A stretch of DNA of 64,000 nucleotides, from positions 1,017,265 to 1,081,264 of the forward strand of contig JAVSML010024335.1 in the NCBI GenBank assembly GCA_038503035.1, in the 5' to 3' direction. The notes below the pieces were generated by a model, which saw only the letters and a program-made list of their open reading frames with translations, was not told the DNA's origin and searched no databases. This document shows positions 1 to 11,332 of this stretch, in pieces (the stretch's first letter is position 1; each line of letters begins with the position of its first letter). Origin of the DNA: Crocodylus rhombifer. Taxonomy: Eukaryota > Chordata > Crocodylia > Crocodylidae. Made by a program: the position numbers and the translations under genes.

Positions 1-645
1 ACTAACCTTAGACTCAGTGCTGTGGTATAGAAAGAAGGCATAATTCCTTCTCAAATGTTGTTACCCTCTGAATTAGAGAGATAATTATAGTTCACAGATA
101 ATTTTCTGTGCAGATCTCCTGTCTAATATTTAGTTTGACAGTTCACATTGAAAAAAAATGCATGAGATACAGCTTATTCTTAAAAGATCATTGACTAGAT
201 ATGTGATTAGTACAAAGGAAGGAACTGCTTTCAGATATAAGGGTAGTAGGGAAGGAAACACCCATGCTTTTCTAATCCCACTTAACCTAATGGCAAAAAG
301 GAAAGCTGAGATTTCAGCCAGAAGACATAGTAAGATGCGGAGGAATAAATTGGTTTGGAAACTATCAGACAAAGGATGCATGAGCAAAAGTGGGAGGAAA
401 ACTAAAGTAGAATATAGCTGGAAATGCATTTTTAAATGACTCCCGTTGTAAACATAATTCTTGACATGTGAGGTAAAATCAGCACATTTAAAAAAGATTC
501 AGACAATCAGAAGACCAACAAGCAACAGATTACCACAAGTGACAACCTGTAGTAAGCAGTGGTCAAAAAAATGTGGTCTTGCAGTTACTGGTGCTCAGCT
601 TGGGCTCAGTTGCTGGCTCCACAACAAGTTTCCTCTTTGGCTGTG
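1..645. other. No gene or repeat recognised
   Basis: This is AT-rich sequence. The short open frames on both strands have no recognisable domain, splice context or codon pattern. I see nothing supportable here. Confidence 0.6.
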
Positions 646-795
646 ATGGGCGAGTCATTTCCATTAGTTACTACCCCATGTGTAAAATGGGGATAATACT
701 AATTCCCTAGTATTACATTCACAAAGAGTTGCTAGTTTACATTCACAAAGAGTTTTACATGCTTAATTATAAAATAATGCATGTGATATAAATAG
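646..795 (+). repeat. MIR/CORE-SINE-like fragment
   Basis: The segment carries the characteristic MIR 3' half: a 'tgtaaaatggggataata' block at about 680-700 followed by a degenerate 'atgcatgtgatataaa' stretch. A short stretch containing acattcacaaagagtt is directly repeated (about 715-732 and 737-755), probably a local slippage duplication inside the SINE. It is non-coding, old and truncated at both ends. Confidence 0.55.
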
Positions 796-2586
796 ATCCA
801 AGAGGATTGTCAACAGGATTGCAGTGAGCTCACTCTGACTGTGATTCTCTCCATCATTTCCATGTTCTTATTTGAAAAGCTGAACTATTCCACTGTCTTT
901 TCAAATTTGGAATGAGCTTCTCAGTACCTTTGGGGTAAATAGATAAAGTGTGTGGGGAAGAATACAAGGAAAGTCATTGCCCAACCAAGTACAGTAGTAG
1001 GAAGCAGATGTTTCTTTTGTGGCTCAGGCCTACAGCATGTTATAGTGGTCATTATGTGTGTGGTATGTGACTAGATATCCACTAGAGTCATCCATGGATT
1101 AGAAACCAATCCATGGATGACTTTTTTCCCGGTTTGTTAAAATTTAAGCATCATCTTTAGTCCACTGTTTTAACTACTCAGGCTTCATATTTGGAATCCT
1201 CAGTCCACCGGGAAACAATTATCTTCCTGAGGGGTCGGATACTGCCAAAATACAGCAACAGGCTACTGGAAGTGAGACACTGGTTTCTGAAAAAAAGTTT
1301 GGCAGTTTCCTTTTTTGCTTAACAGGATTAGCATCAGACAATATCCCATAAGAAACAGTACATACAATTCTGTCAGAGATTTATGCTACCTTTCTCATAT
1401 TTTTCATTTATAAGTTATTAGGAACTAACAGCCATTTTCTCCAATACTCACTTAAACCATCATTTGTCAAGTCCAGTATCAAGTAACAGCCTATAGGTGA
1501 AGAAGAAGTAGAGGAAGCTGACAAGCTAGCTCACTTAACACATTCAAATGTACAGTACTGTACCAGACTGACAGGTTTCCATGCAGGACATTTCTATGCA
1601 GATTTTCCATTTTTCTTCTAGTGTATTTTTTATTATGAGCCCTAACTAAGGCACATGCAAATCAATGGGAGGAATTCCACCAAGTTCAGCAGGATTCAGA
1701 TCAGGTCCTTTTCTACATAATTTTCCTGATTTCTTTTCCCTGTTAATGTTAGATTTGAAAAAGGAGTTCATTATCTCAGACATGTGTGAGTCATCACTAA
1801 TTTCATTCCACTCAACAAAGATCAGCCTCTTTTCCCCTTTGGCTAGTATTGACTCATTCTGTTGCTTTTCCTGATCCAATTTTTTTTTCCCTTTAAAAAC
1901 ATTAACTACAATTGAGGATTATTTCAGTACAGATTTTTAACCTCAGAGTTTTGGAAGACTTTCTTATATATCTAGACTGTCTATTTCTCATTTCTGATAT
2001 TAATTTGCTTACCCTAAGTATGGTGGTTCTATTTCAAGCCTTTCCCTTTAGGGCATATCTAAGGGCTTTCTCTACCAAATGTCTCTTACTAATGCCAAAA
2101 CCTGTATTCTTTATATAATGGAGGTTTTGGCTGAGTAACAACTGTAAGATCTGTTCTTTGGTTTCTTAATTTTAGTGAATTTACTTTCTTGGAAGTGGTG
2201 AAAATGCCCTTGCTACAAGGTTCTGTCATGGTATAGTTTAATTTATTATTCAATGTACTTTTGGGTGGCTTAAGTCTCTTCTAAGCACAGATGATGCCTT
2301 GCAGTCATTGTTATCTTTCTAGCTAGTTCCTGATATTTCATTCTCACATCCCTTCAGTCCTGGGGGTAGTGATGAATGTTCACAATTGTGGCTTCATTAA
2401 GTACCTAATACTACTACCATTGATGTTAATGGAAAAGATCCCAAATATTTCAGTGCTGCAGGATGCAGATGCATATTGTAAATACCTTACAAATATAGTG
2501 TGTCACTATTGTTAGAAGCTATTTGAGAGAAAAAATAAAGTATTCTGACAACTTGAGAAAAGGAAACCAAACACAAATTGAGGAAA
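796..2586. other. No gene recognised
   Basis: AT-rich sequence without clear repeats, splice-flanked open segments or RNA genes. I see nothing supportable. Confidence 0.5.
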
Positions 2587-2618
2587 TGAAAATAAAATAA
2601 AATAAAATAAAATAAAAC
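2587..2618. repeat. (AAAAT)n simple repeat
   Basis: Six or so tandem copies of an AAAAT/AATAA pentamer in AT-rich DNA. Confidence 0.9.
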
Positions 2619-2903
2619 TATGACACAGCACATAATCTGCCTGAGCACTTGAAGGGTGAGACTTTGGTCAGAAAAATTAGAGAGATGAAAAACACTTCAC
2701 TCAGTTGCAGAAAGAAAAGAGCTCAACAGCAGTCATGTCAACTGTAATAAAGAACTTGCCATACAATAGTCACTGGACCATAAAGAACTGTTCAATGAAG
2801 GCCTCTGTCTCACTCTCTCTCTTTTAATTAGAAAATAAAATTTAAAAGGCCACTGAACCTTTATCTCTTTATTTATGTAATGGTTAGATCTCTTTTACTG
2901 TAG

Positions 2904-2960
2904 GAACACTGGAAACATCCACAGGAATGGGAAGAGAGCCTGTGGGAACACTGCCAGGAG
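2904..2960 (+). other. Very weak candidate microexon (57 bp)
   Basis: A pyrimidine-rich acceptor (ctcttttactgtag) precedes this segment and a good donor (ggag|gtgagc) follows it. The length is 57 bp, a multiple of three, and all three frames are open, which is expected by chance at this size. The strand matches the better exon candidate at 36952-37107 and the phases can be made compatible. No protein family is recognised. It could equally be a chance splice-site pair. Confidence 0.15.
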
Positions 2961-3280
2961 GTGAGCAAATGAGATAAGAATATACACACTACACATGAGA
3001 GTCTCACCTGGTAGAAAATGATTTAGCTCCATTGCTGTAAATCTAACTATGGCAATTTATATTACCCAAAAACCTGGCACTAAAATGCTATTGAAACAAG
3101 CCACAATCTATAGAAGGGGAAAGAGAAAGGAATTTCACAGTAAACAAATTTCTCCAGAAGAAAAGTTTCCCAATGATCTCCTTCATATTTTTATTTAGAA
3201 AAACAAACACTAGACCTAACATATAGTATAAAATAATGAGTGATAACCTCTTCTGTTGTTCAGTCATCCACATTGGCCAT

Positions 3281-3746
3281 GTCCACATGACCGTGGATGT
3301 TCGTTTCCCCATGAACGAGAAGCAGAGGCACAACTTGTGCCACTGCTACTTGTCCTCGGGGAACAACTGTGCTACGCACCCTCTGGTGTATGGCAGGTTA
3401 GGCTGGGTGGAATAGGAGAGGCTAGGGTCAGCACTGGGTTGTCCGCAGCAGCCTTATCTGAGGTCCTGGGGGCCTCTTGGGGCTGTAGCAGTGGCAATCC
3501 TGCCACTCGGAGCCTGCTCAGCAGCCAGAATATGGCTTTGGCCAGCCAGACTCCAGTTTAGGTGCCATTGCGGTTTGATTTTTTTTTTTAACAGGTTTTT
3601 TTGACCCCAGGATCTCCCAGGTTCAACATCCCCCACTCTCTCCACCATGCTACTACCTCACAGTGCAGAGAGCAGCTTAACGTGCGGTATGTGGCACTGT
3701 AGATGTGTGCGGCACTACATACCGCATAGCTGCGCTTGTCTGGATG
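3281..3746 (+). repeat. Unnamed interspersed repeat family R, copy 1
   Basis: This segment aligns by eye along its length with 33395-33921 (same orientation) and with the reverse complement of 38072-38523. Its terminal about 200 bp also match 22074-22264. Shared landmarks are a 'gccactgctacttgtc' block near 3339, a 'ggcctcttggggctgtag' block near 3470, and a 'ttttttgaccccaggatctc' block near 3598. The ends look like weak inverted repeats (gtccacatgag-type against cttgtctgga-type), which suggests a non-autonomous DNA transposon. I could not find a convincing target duplication. The open frames inside it are not real genes. Confidence 0.6.
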
Positions 3747-5225
3747 AAGCCATTTAAAGATGGGATTCAAAATACATGAAATTGCCTGCTGGTTAATTGT
3801 GTCATGCTTAAAATTTTACCTAACATGTAATAGAGCCTGGTTCAAATCTCACAGATGTCAGTGTAAGTAACCCCAGTAATTTCAATGGATTATGAATCAT
3901 GTTCATGGGGTAACAGCAAATTTATACCAGTGAAAAGGTCCCATTTTGATAGATTTCCAAAGCAGCAATCTGGTCCCTCTAAATGTCAGATTTAACTGAA
4001 GCAAGCAGGCAATCTCAGCTGAACATTTTCCCTTGAAAACTCTCTGAGATGACCACAAATAGACTTGATGAGCTGGGAAGTGTCCAAAAATAACAGCACT
4101 AATGTTTAGCATCTCCCTTTACAACTGACAGTGGCCCTTCAATAACTTCATGCTTAAGGCCTTTCTTATTGCCAATTTATTACTTGGTCACTGCTTCATC
4201 TGGTACATAGATGACTCCAAACAGGATTCATAACACAGTTGCCCCAAACAGTATACAGGCAATGACGTATGAAATGCAACACAATAGCAAAATATAAAAC
4301 TGCTGCTGAAGTGAAGTGAAGGGGCTGATGCTCTACGTACAAGGACATCAAATCAAGGAGAGTGTACAGTACTTTGTAAATGTGATGAAATATACAGAGT
4401 AACAAAAGATAAATGTCAATGTCAGAGCAGCCCGAACTTATTATGCTGTAGTCTTTAATCAGGTTAGGCTAGAAGGCATGCTAAAATTACCTGGGAAAGA
4501 ATGTACACATAGGTACAATATGTTGCTGAAATGAAATAATAACTATTGAGACAAATTATGAATCTAGTCCCATTGCCATCTAGCTTTTTAAAAAAGCAGC
4601 AAAGCTACTCTTCTGCAGAAATAGATTAAAAAAAAAAGCCTTTTGATACTTTGCTTGGGGTAATTTCAACTAAGTGGGAAGTAAAAATAATATTATACAG
4701 TTTCCTTCAATTCCTACTTCTTAATAAGGCTAGTCATGTAAGCCCCCAGAGGAAAGGAATGGTTCAGACCACCTAAATAAGGGAACTAGTTAAATAGTGC
4801 AGTTAAACTAGTGCAGTTTATTATGACTGATAATTAACAAACCCTCACTGAAGTCACCAGGTACACTGAATTAATTAGACCTATTTCAGTGACAAAAATC
4901 CAAAAGAAGAAAAGAAAAGTATCTGAACTCCAAGGACTGTGATGGTAAAAAAACAGCCCTTTGATGATGATAGACGTTTGTCTTTGGGTGGTAATGTGAT
5001 CACAGGAACAAACATGTCGCTGGAAATGTTTTACAGGTATTTCCCTGATTCTTCCATGATTTGTATAATACGGATCAGAGTTTGTGGCTTAAATTGCTTT
5101 TTTACGTTTCTACTTAGAGTTGCAGTAGACATAAACCCAAATCAAAAACGCAAATCTAAGCACTCCAAAACTCAGGAGTACAGTCAAGTATAAACTAATG
5201 GGATAGTTTATATAATTGTCATAGG
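3747..5225. other. No gene recognised
   Basis: AT-rich sequence; short open frames only, none with a recognisable domain. A small tandem of a 'gtgcagttaaacta'-like unit lies near 4797-4820. Nothing else can be supported. Confidence 0.5.
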
Positions 5226-5560
5226 GTGAGTCTACATATGATGCTACATTGTTGTAGCAATGTGCTATGGTGACATAGAGTCAGTAGGCAAAAACCACGA
5301 CACCCCAGCTATGTTGCCATTATGACACACTCCCTGTTATAGCATGTTGCTTCTGCGAAGTAGGGACTAAAATTAATCATGCGCTGCATGGACAGCGCCA
5401 TACGGGCTGATACTGTGCTGTCATTTAGTACTTCCAAAGAGCTCTCCCAACTATGCAGTTGGTCTAATAAAGGTTATCGCACCCTTGCCTCTAGCATGTT
5501 TGGACCATCAAAACTATAACGTCATTACAACACTATATAGTGCTGAAAGTCATGTCCACT
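5226..5560. repeat. Possible MITE-like segment
   Basis: The segment is richer in GC and CpG than its surroundings and is bounded by 'gtgagtctacatatga' on the left and 'gtcatgtccactcc' on the right, which form a weak imperfect inverted pair. Near 5455-5500 it contains 'gttggtctaataaagg', resembling the 3' tail of the Penelope-like element at 14014-15335. It may be a degraded composite of repeats. Evidence is weak. Confidence 0.25.
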
Positions 5561-6264
5561 CCAATATAAAAAAAAGCATACAAAAGTGCTACAGTCCAAT
5601 TTGCAACCCAAGAAACAGAATGTAATCCATACAGAAATGAAATTTCATGAACATTTTATATAATTTTGTCAGGAATCATACAGCACGGAGGTATGTGTTG
5701 TGGAACAATTCCTTTCATAAAAAGAAGGTACTACATTTTCTGTGTAGAAAGCAGGTCAGGAAACATACATGACATACTTTATATGTATTCTAAATCTGCT
5801 CTTCTTTTGTGCTTTCCATACACTGTACCTCTCCCATAACTTGCTAGAGAAGAGCCAGTTTTTAGTTTGCAGCTAATACTAGTAAAAAAGTTATTCTAAT
5901 GAACAACTTTGTGCCCTAAAAGACTTCCTAAAATAAGCTCAGCTTGAAAGCTCACTATTTGATAAAACAGCAGTTTTCCAAAGGTGAAATTGATGTGTTT
6001 AGCACTTTAAAATCTGTTACTTTATGCCAGTTCCCAGTTTGACTTCATTATATAACACATTCTAAATATGAACTAAACTAGTATCATACTTGCTCCCGGG
6101 TGAATATATATACCAATGAACTTCTATGTTCAGTTTGGAAAGATGGTACTAATTAATGGCTGACTTCCATAGATCATCATCATTGAACAGTATTTGAAAA
6201 CTAGATAAGGATCTACAAACTTTAGCATTTCACAGCCTGTGTTTGAAGAAGGAGTACTGCAGTG

Positions 6265-6329
6265 GGTCTCATGGTGTAATGGTTAGCACTCTGGACTCTG
6301 AATCCAGTGGTTCAAATCTTGGTGGGATA
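6265..6329 (+). pseudogene. tRNA-Gln(CTG) pseudogene
   Basis: The D-arm (atggtgtaatggttagcact) and anticodon arm match vertebrate tRNA-Gln. The stem ctgga/tccag encloses loop ctctgaa with anticodon CTG at 34-36, and the B box appears as ggttcaaatct. About seven or eight nucleotides of the variable loop and 5' T-stem are missing, giving 65 instead of 72 nt. The acceptor stem (ggtctca against tgggata) pairs imperfectly. It is therefore a tRNA-derived fossil and not a working tRNA. A (TTA)n run follows, which fits a retroposed or tRNA-SINE origin. Confidence 0.75.
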
Positions 6330-8097
6330 TTAGTAAAGCTCATTATTATTATTATAAATGGGGAACAGAGAGGGGCAATTTTCTAGCCCAAATTCCCACA
6401 AGAAATTAAGAGAGTTTGAAATAAAACTCTCTGACTCTAGAGCTACTGCCTAGTGCTCTGTCCAGTAAACCACACTGCCTGCCTGTTTTGTGTCTAACAA
6501 GCTGTAAAAAAAGCAAGTTAACAATTAGCAATTTAGACTTCCCACATATCAATCCCAATGTGTAATGAATGTCACAATTAAATAAAATGGTACTGTCTTT
6601 TCAACTGAAGTGAGGTCACATAGCACCACTTTAGTGACTAGAACTATACCAAGCTCACTAGCTGAAGAACTGGTCCAAAAAACCCTACTATATCATTGAA
6701 ATAAATATTAGGCAGTCCCAAACAAAGTCAAATATCATTTTAAAAGAGGGATTCATGCTACTTGAACTTTTCTCAATGTGAGAATGTTCTTGCAGGCACA
6801 ATGAAATAGATCTTAAGTACCCAGAAAACACTTTTTTTTAAAAAACCTTGATATGTGAAGCTTATTCCTTAGTTTTAGCTTTGGCTTATTTATAGTAATT
6901 ACAAAAATACAGACTATAAATCTATTATTATAGAAGCATTAGTATAATTATATTCCAAAAAGACCTAGCAAGACAGTACTGCATATTATCGCTCTATAGC
7001 TAGTCAATAATTCTGAGAACAATAATACAGAGCCAAATCATCAGCTGTTTTATATCAACATTACATATAGCCCCTGTACTCACTGAACTATGCTACTTTT
7101 CACCAAATTAATTTCTGGCCCACAGAATGTATATCTGAATTGCCAGCTTAGCAGTATTTGTGTATATGTAGGAATTAAACAGAATACCTGAAGATCAACT
7201 ATGTCATTTGTAACTAAAAGACAAATGCTAATATTTATCCAGGAAATCCAATTGATTCCACTTCTCTTTATTTTCACAACAATGCTAACCCAGTGGAGGA
7301 CATTTCTAATAAATATCTGAGATTAAATTTTCATTGCTCTTGGTGATGTAGACTTCAATTTATAGTTCAAATATTTATGGCTAGCCGGAGAAAATGAAAG
7401 GCAAAAAGATCTCTCTTCATAAATGAAAAGGAGCTCAGAATTCAAGGGAAGAAAATTTATGTCAAATCTTAATTAAGTTAATTTAACCCAATTCACCAGT
7501 CTGAAAGAAATTAAAAGGTAATCATTCTACAGACTCAAAGCTCAGATTTAGAGCCTTGAAGCCACAGGGGAAATGACTTTATCAGTTGGTAAATATGTTG
7601 TTATGGTCAACAGGATATTTTTAACTCCACATTTCAGAAAGCAATTCTGATTTTTGGTTAATTCTGTCTTGATCAAGCTCAGTTGTTTGTGAACTTGCCG
7701 GGTATCAAAGTAGAAAATAATGAAAAATAATCATACTTTGTGAGATTCGCATAGGTTTGAAATTTTCAAACTTTTTCCAGGCAAAATCAAAAGGCAGGGT
7801 ACTTAAAAAAAGGTGGTCACTCACATTTCTGCCTTAAGAGAAGAATGCATGGTTATTCAAGTGATTTTCAAAAACGCCCATTCTCTATTTTTTCATGTTT
7901 CCAAGATGTGCCTGTAGTGTTGGCTCACATAATCTTGATGAAGTAACCTGAAAATCCTTGAAATAAGGTAAACTTCAAGCACTTAATAATTATTACTCTC
8001 CTTTGTAGAGAATGCAGGGGAACAAGTCATCAGGTATTTACATCCCAGTCCTTAACAACAGAGCTGGACCCAGTTTAGAAGGGAGAGTCATGCAATG
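6330..8097. other. No gene recognised
   Basis: AT-rich sequence downstream of the tRNA pseudogene. The text at 6430-6485 (ending 'ccacactgcctgcctg') may still belong to a tRNA-derived repeat. The rest shows nothing recognisable on either strand. Confidence 0.5.
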
Positions 8098-8207
8098 CAA
8101 CCATAAAATCATAGGGCTGAAAGGGGTTTTGAGGAGCACCTAATCCAACCCCCAAATAAATGCAGGAGTTGCTGTTCCTAAAGCATCCCAGACAGATGCC
8201 TATCCAG

Positions 8208-9006
8208 TAGGGCTGTGAGAAGCTTTGGTCCTTGATTCAATTTGGTGGAGATTCAGCCTGATTCAGTGGCCAAATCTCTGAATCTGAATCAAATTATACA
8301 ACCCTTTAATCTCTCTGAATTGATTTGGAACCCTCTGAATCGATTCAGAGAGATTTGGACAGATTCAGTGATTATAACGTAGATACAGCTTTAAATATTT
8401 TTCTACATACCTCTAGGTAACAGGGACTCTGAACGCTGCAGTGCTGGGGAGATGCAGTGTCCCGCAGATGTACAGGGAGCTCCCCAGTGTGCTCGGCAGC
8501 TACGGAAGTGGATCAGAAGCACTTCCAGTCCACTTCCTGATCCATCAGGGAGCATGCAGGGGGGGCCCTGTACCCCCCCAGCTCAGTGACTGGTCTGTCC
8601 TCAGTATGGGGGGAGGCACCCAGGGTCCCCTTGCACCTGATCACTGAGCTGGGGGGGGGCCATGGGGGACCCCCCAGCATGTTCCCCAGCAGATGTGGAA
8701 GTTTTGGATCCACTTCTGGATTTGCTGCCAAACATGCTGTAGAGCTCCCTGTACTCCTGTGGGATGCTCCATTTGCCTCAGCACCGTAGCAATCATGAGC
8801 CATGCCTGCTACCTCAAGGTATGTAGGGAAAAACCTTTAAACCTGTGCCTGTGTCCGAATCACTGATTCGCTGAATCAGCATTGAATTTTCAGTTTCAGA
8901 TTTGGCCAAATTGAATCAGTGATCTGAATCAATGGGTCAAATCACTGTCCCCGAAAGAGGCTGAATCCAAATCTGAATCGAATAGGGCCCATTCCACACA
9001 GCCCTA
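8208..9006. mobile_element. hAT-type non-autonomous DNA transposon (799 bp)
   Basis: The terminal inverted repeats are tagggctgtg at the left and cacagcccta at the right. The flanks carry an 8-bp target duplication, ctatccag at 8200-8207 and ctagccag at 9007-9014 (7 of 8 identical), which is the hAT length. The outer portions are rich in 'gaatctgaatc / gattcagtga' motifs and the centre is GC-rich with an inverted structure (g-rich and c-rich arms around 8560-8680), so it folds back. It has no transposase. Related copies lie at 31471-32538, 35087-35971 and 50877-51008. It is inserted in the old CR1. Confidence 0.85.
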
Positions 9007-9243
9007 CTAGCCAGGCTCTTCTTGAAAATCTCCAGTGAAGGAGATTCCACAACTTAGGCAGTTTGTTTCATCCTCCTGCTGTTCTTAGAGTTAGGAAATT
9101 TTCCTGAGAATTGATCTAAATCTGCTTTCCTGCAATTGAAATGCTTTGCTCTATCTCCTGCCTAACTCCTTCCTTATATTTGAAAACTACTATGTTGCCC
9201 CCTTTTAATGTCCTTTTTTTTTTAACTAAACACACCTAGTTTC

Positions 9244-10036
9244 TGTTGACACTGGATTTGGACCCAGCACCTATACCTTTGTTCCAGGTGGGCACAACCC
9301 TCAGACCGAGCACAACACCTGCCAGTTGATAATAGGCAAGTTTACTGATATATAGTAATATGAATTAAAAGCAATGCAGACAAAGCCAATACAGTATACG
9401 TTACCCAAATTCCCCAGTCCCTGAATATACACAAGATGAGCGGGTCATCCAGCTAGTACGTTAATGCCACCTTGAGGTTATTTGCTTAAGTGTCCACCAT
9501 CAGCAGCCTTGGAGGTTGGGGCTGATGCCAACTGCTTCTTCTTCTATTTTTAAAACTCCTTCTTTTGTATTCTTTCTTTTCCTGGTGACTCTTGATCTGT
9601 GGTTGCTGCTGGTTGGTCACACAGTGACACGTCCCGTGTTGTCAGCTAAAACCCCATTTTCACAAACCTATCACATGTCCATCTCCTAATTTGGGATTTT
9701 ACCAGTGTTCTCTTAATTTGGCCTGTTCTCCTGAAACTGAAAAACTTATGGCTTTTTGCAAGCAAGCACTACCACTCTGAAGCCCTGGAGCCAGGCCTAT
9801 TTCTATTATGAAAATAAAGTTTGGATGTTTTCAGTTACCCAGGGTGTGTGGCCTTGCTGTTTTCCTGCCTGGGTTAGACAGTCTGTCAGCTTCTGAAAGT
9901 TAGGAACCCTGTGTAACAAGCTCTTTAGAAATCAGTTAACCCCTGCTGCTCATCTTGACCCCTTATAATGCATATATCTGTACTTACAAGCCAATTCCCC
10001 AAAAACAGGCCTTTAAATACCGTTTCTAAGCCAACA
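9244..10036 (-). mobile_element. Solo LTR of an endogenous retrovirus, copy 1
   Basis: The unit begins TGTTG and ends CAACA, the usual TG...CA LTR ends, and is flanked by a perfect 5-bp duplication gtttc at 9239-9243 and 10037-10041. A second copy with its own 5-bp duplication is at 34934-36341. In that copy a polyadenylation signal (AATAAA) is seen on the minus strand close to the low-coordinate end, which sets the orientation. There is no internal viral sequence, so it is a solo LTR left by recombination. It sits inside the CR1 at 8098-10286. Confidence 0.85.
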
Positions 10037-10286
10037 GTTTCTTCAGTCTTTCCTTATATGGCTTCCTTTCTCACCTCACTATCATCTTTATATCTTATTT
10101 ATTATCTTCTGGGTCATAACCCATTTTTTTATATCTCTCTTAAAATGTAGTACTCAAAATTTGGACCCTGTCTTCCTGGTGAGGCTTGTACTGTTACCTC
10201 ATTTTTCTTGTGTACAGTCCTTCTGTTGACACTGCATTTCTTTCTCCTTTTTCTGGTACAAATATTAGAGTGGTGACTCTTGCTAA

Positions 10287-10985
10287 TGGATTCATTTACA
10301 TGTTCGTTAATGTGCCGTAATTATGGCGTCTTTAGTACCTGTAACTACAGGGCATATTTACGCATGCAAGTACTGCAGTGATGGGCACTTTCAAAAGCGT
10401 TTACAATTTACAGTTGCATAAGTGGCAAAATGCACATCAGTACTGAGAAAATGGCAGTGGTCCGCTTTTGAACTAAAATACATAGAAGGTGTTTTAATTC
10501 AAAAGTGCAGTGCTGCCATTTCTTGCAAGTTGACACACATTTTGCCAACTACACACAGTGCAGCACAGTTCACATCAGCTTGCATGTGGAGCCAACTCAA
10601 TTCAATGCATCTGTTCTGAAGTGGCGGATCTCTAGCGAGTCGTGGGACAGAAAGGTATGTGTAAAGAAGCCCACAGGTACTAACTTAATGCACTGTAATT
10701 GGTGCTACTTCGCAATAGCACTGGTGCATGCTTTCTTTGTGATGCTAATGCACAGCAGACTAATTCTACTGCGCATTAGCACATTTTCTGTCAGTCACAT
10801 TAATGTGCAGTACAATTCATTTGCTGTGCCTTTAGTATCCTGTGTAGATGCACCCATTGAGTCCATTGTAAGCCACAGATTTTTCTTGGTAGAGATACTG
10901 CCAAGACAGTTGTCCAGTGCAGTGATTTGTGGGGTTTTTTCTTTTTTGGTTTTTTTTTGGGGGGGGGGATTTTCTTGCATCTAAC
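10287..10985. repeat. Unclassified repeat-like segment
   Basis: The segment is rich in 'taatgcac / gtgcatta' motifs on both strands (for example 10733-10805), and has CpGs and a T/G homopolymer run at 10935-10970. The left end (tttacatgttcgttaatgtg) and right end (ctgtgtagatgcaccc) give only a weak inverted match. It is probably a degraded DNA transposon. Overlapping open frames on both strands show no domain. Confidence 0.3.
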
Positions 10986-11332
10986 TAAAACTAAAACTAA
11001 GGAAGTGATACTCCCTCTGTACTCAGCACTGGTGAGACCACAGTTGGAGTATTGCATCCAGTTCTGGGCATCACACTTCAAAAAGGACATGGAAAAACTT
11101 GAGAGGGTCCAGAAAAGAGCTACCCGTATGATCAGGGACTTCCAAGGCAAGCCATATAAGGAAAGACTGAGTGACCTGGGCCTCTTTAACCTAAGAAGAG
11201 AAGGTTGAGAGGGAACTTAATAGTGAGCAACTATTTACTAGGACACCCCTGGGGAAGACCAGAAACAATGGATACAAAATCCTGGATGGATGCTTCAGGC
11301 TTAATACCAGGAAAAACTCCTTCACAGGCAGG

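Larger units (their letters stand above)
8098..10286 (-). mobile_element. Old CR1 LINE 3' region, split by two younger insertions
   Basis: Read on the minus strand, this is the 3' part of a decayed CR1. The 3' end lies at about 8100 (a 'ctgaaaggggttttgaggagc'-type block). The copy continues at 9007-9243 ('gaaaatctccagtgaaggagattcc') and resumes at 10037-10286 ('ttcttgtgtacagtccttctgttgaca'). Removing the hAT element at 8208-9006 and the solo LTR at 9244-10036 rejoins the three pieces in CR1 order. No reading frame survives. CR1 elements are non-LTR retrotransposons common in birds, crocodilians and turtles. Confidence 0.75.

Noticed and set aside
5455..5500. Separate Penelope-like insertion
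   Set aside because: Only about 40 bp resemble the element's tail; too short to separate from chance or a composite repeat.
6265..6329. Functional tRNA-Gln
   Set aside because: The variable loop and 5' T-stem are missing and the acceptor stem is mismatched.
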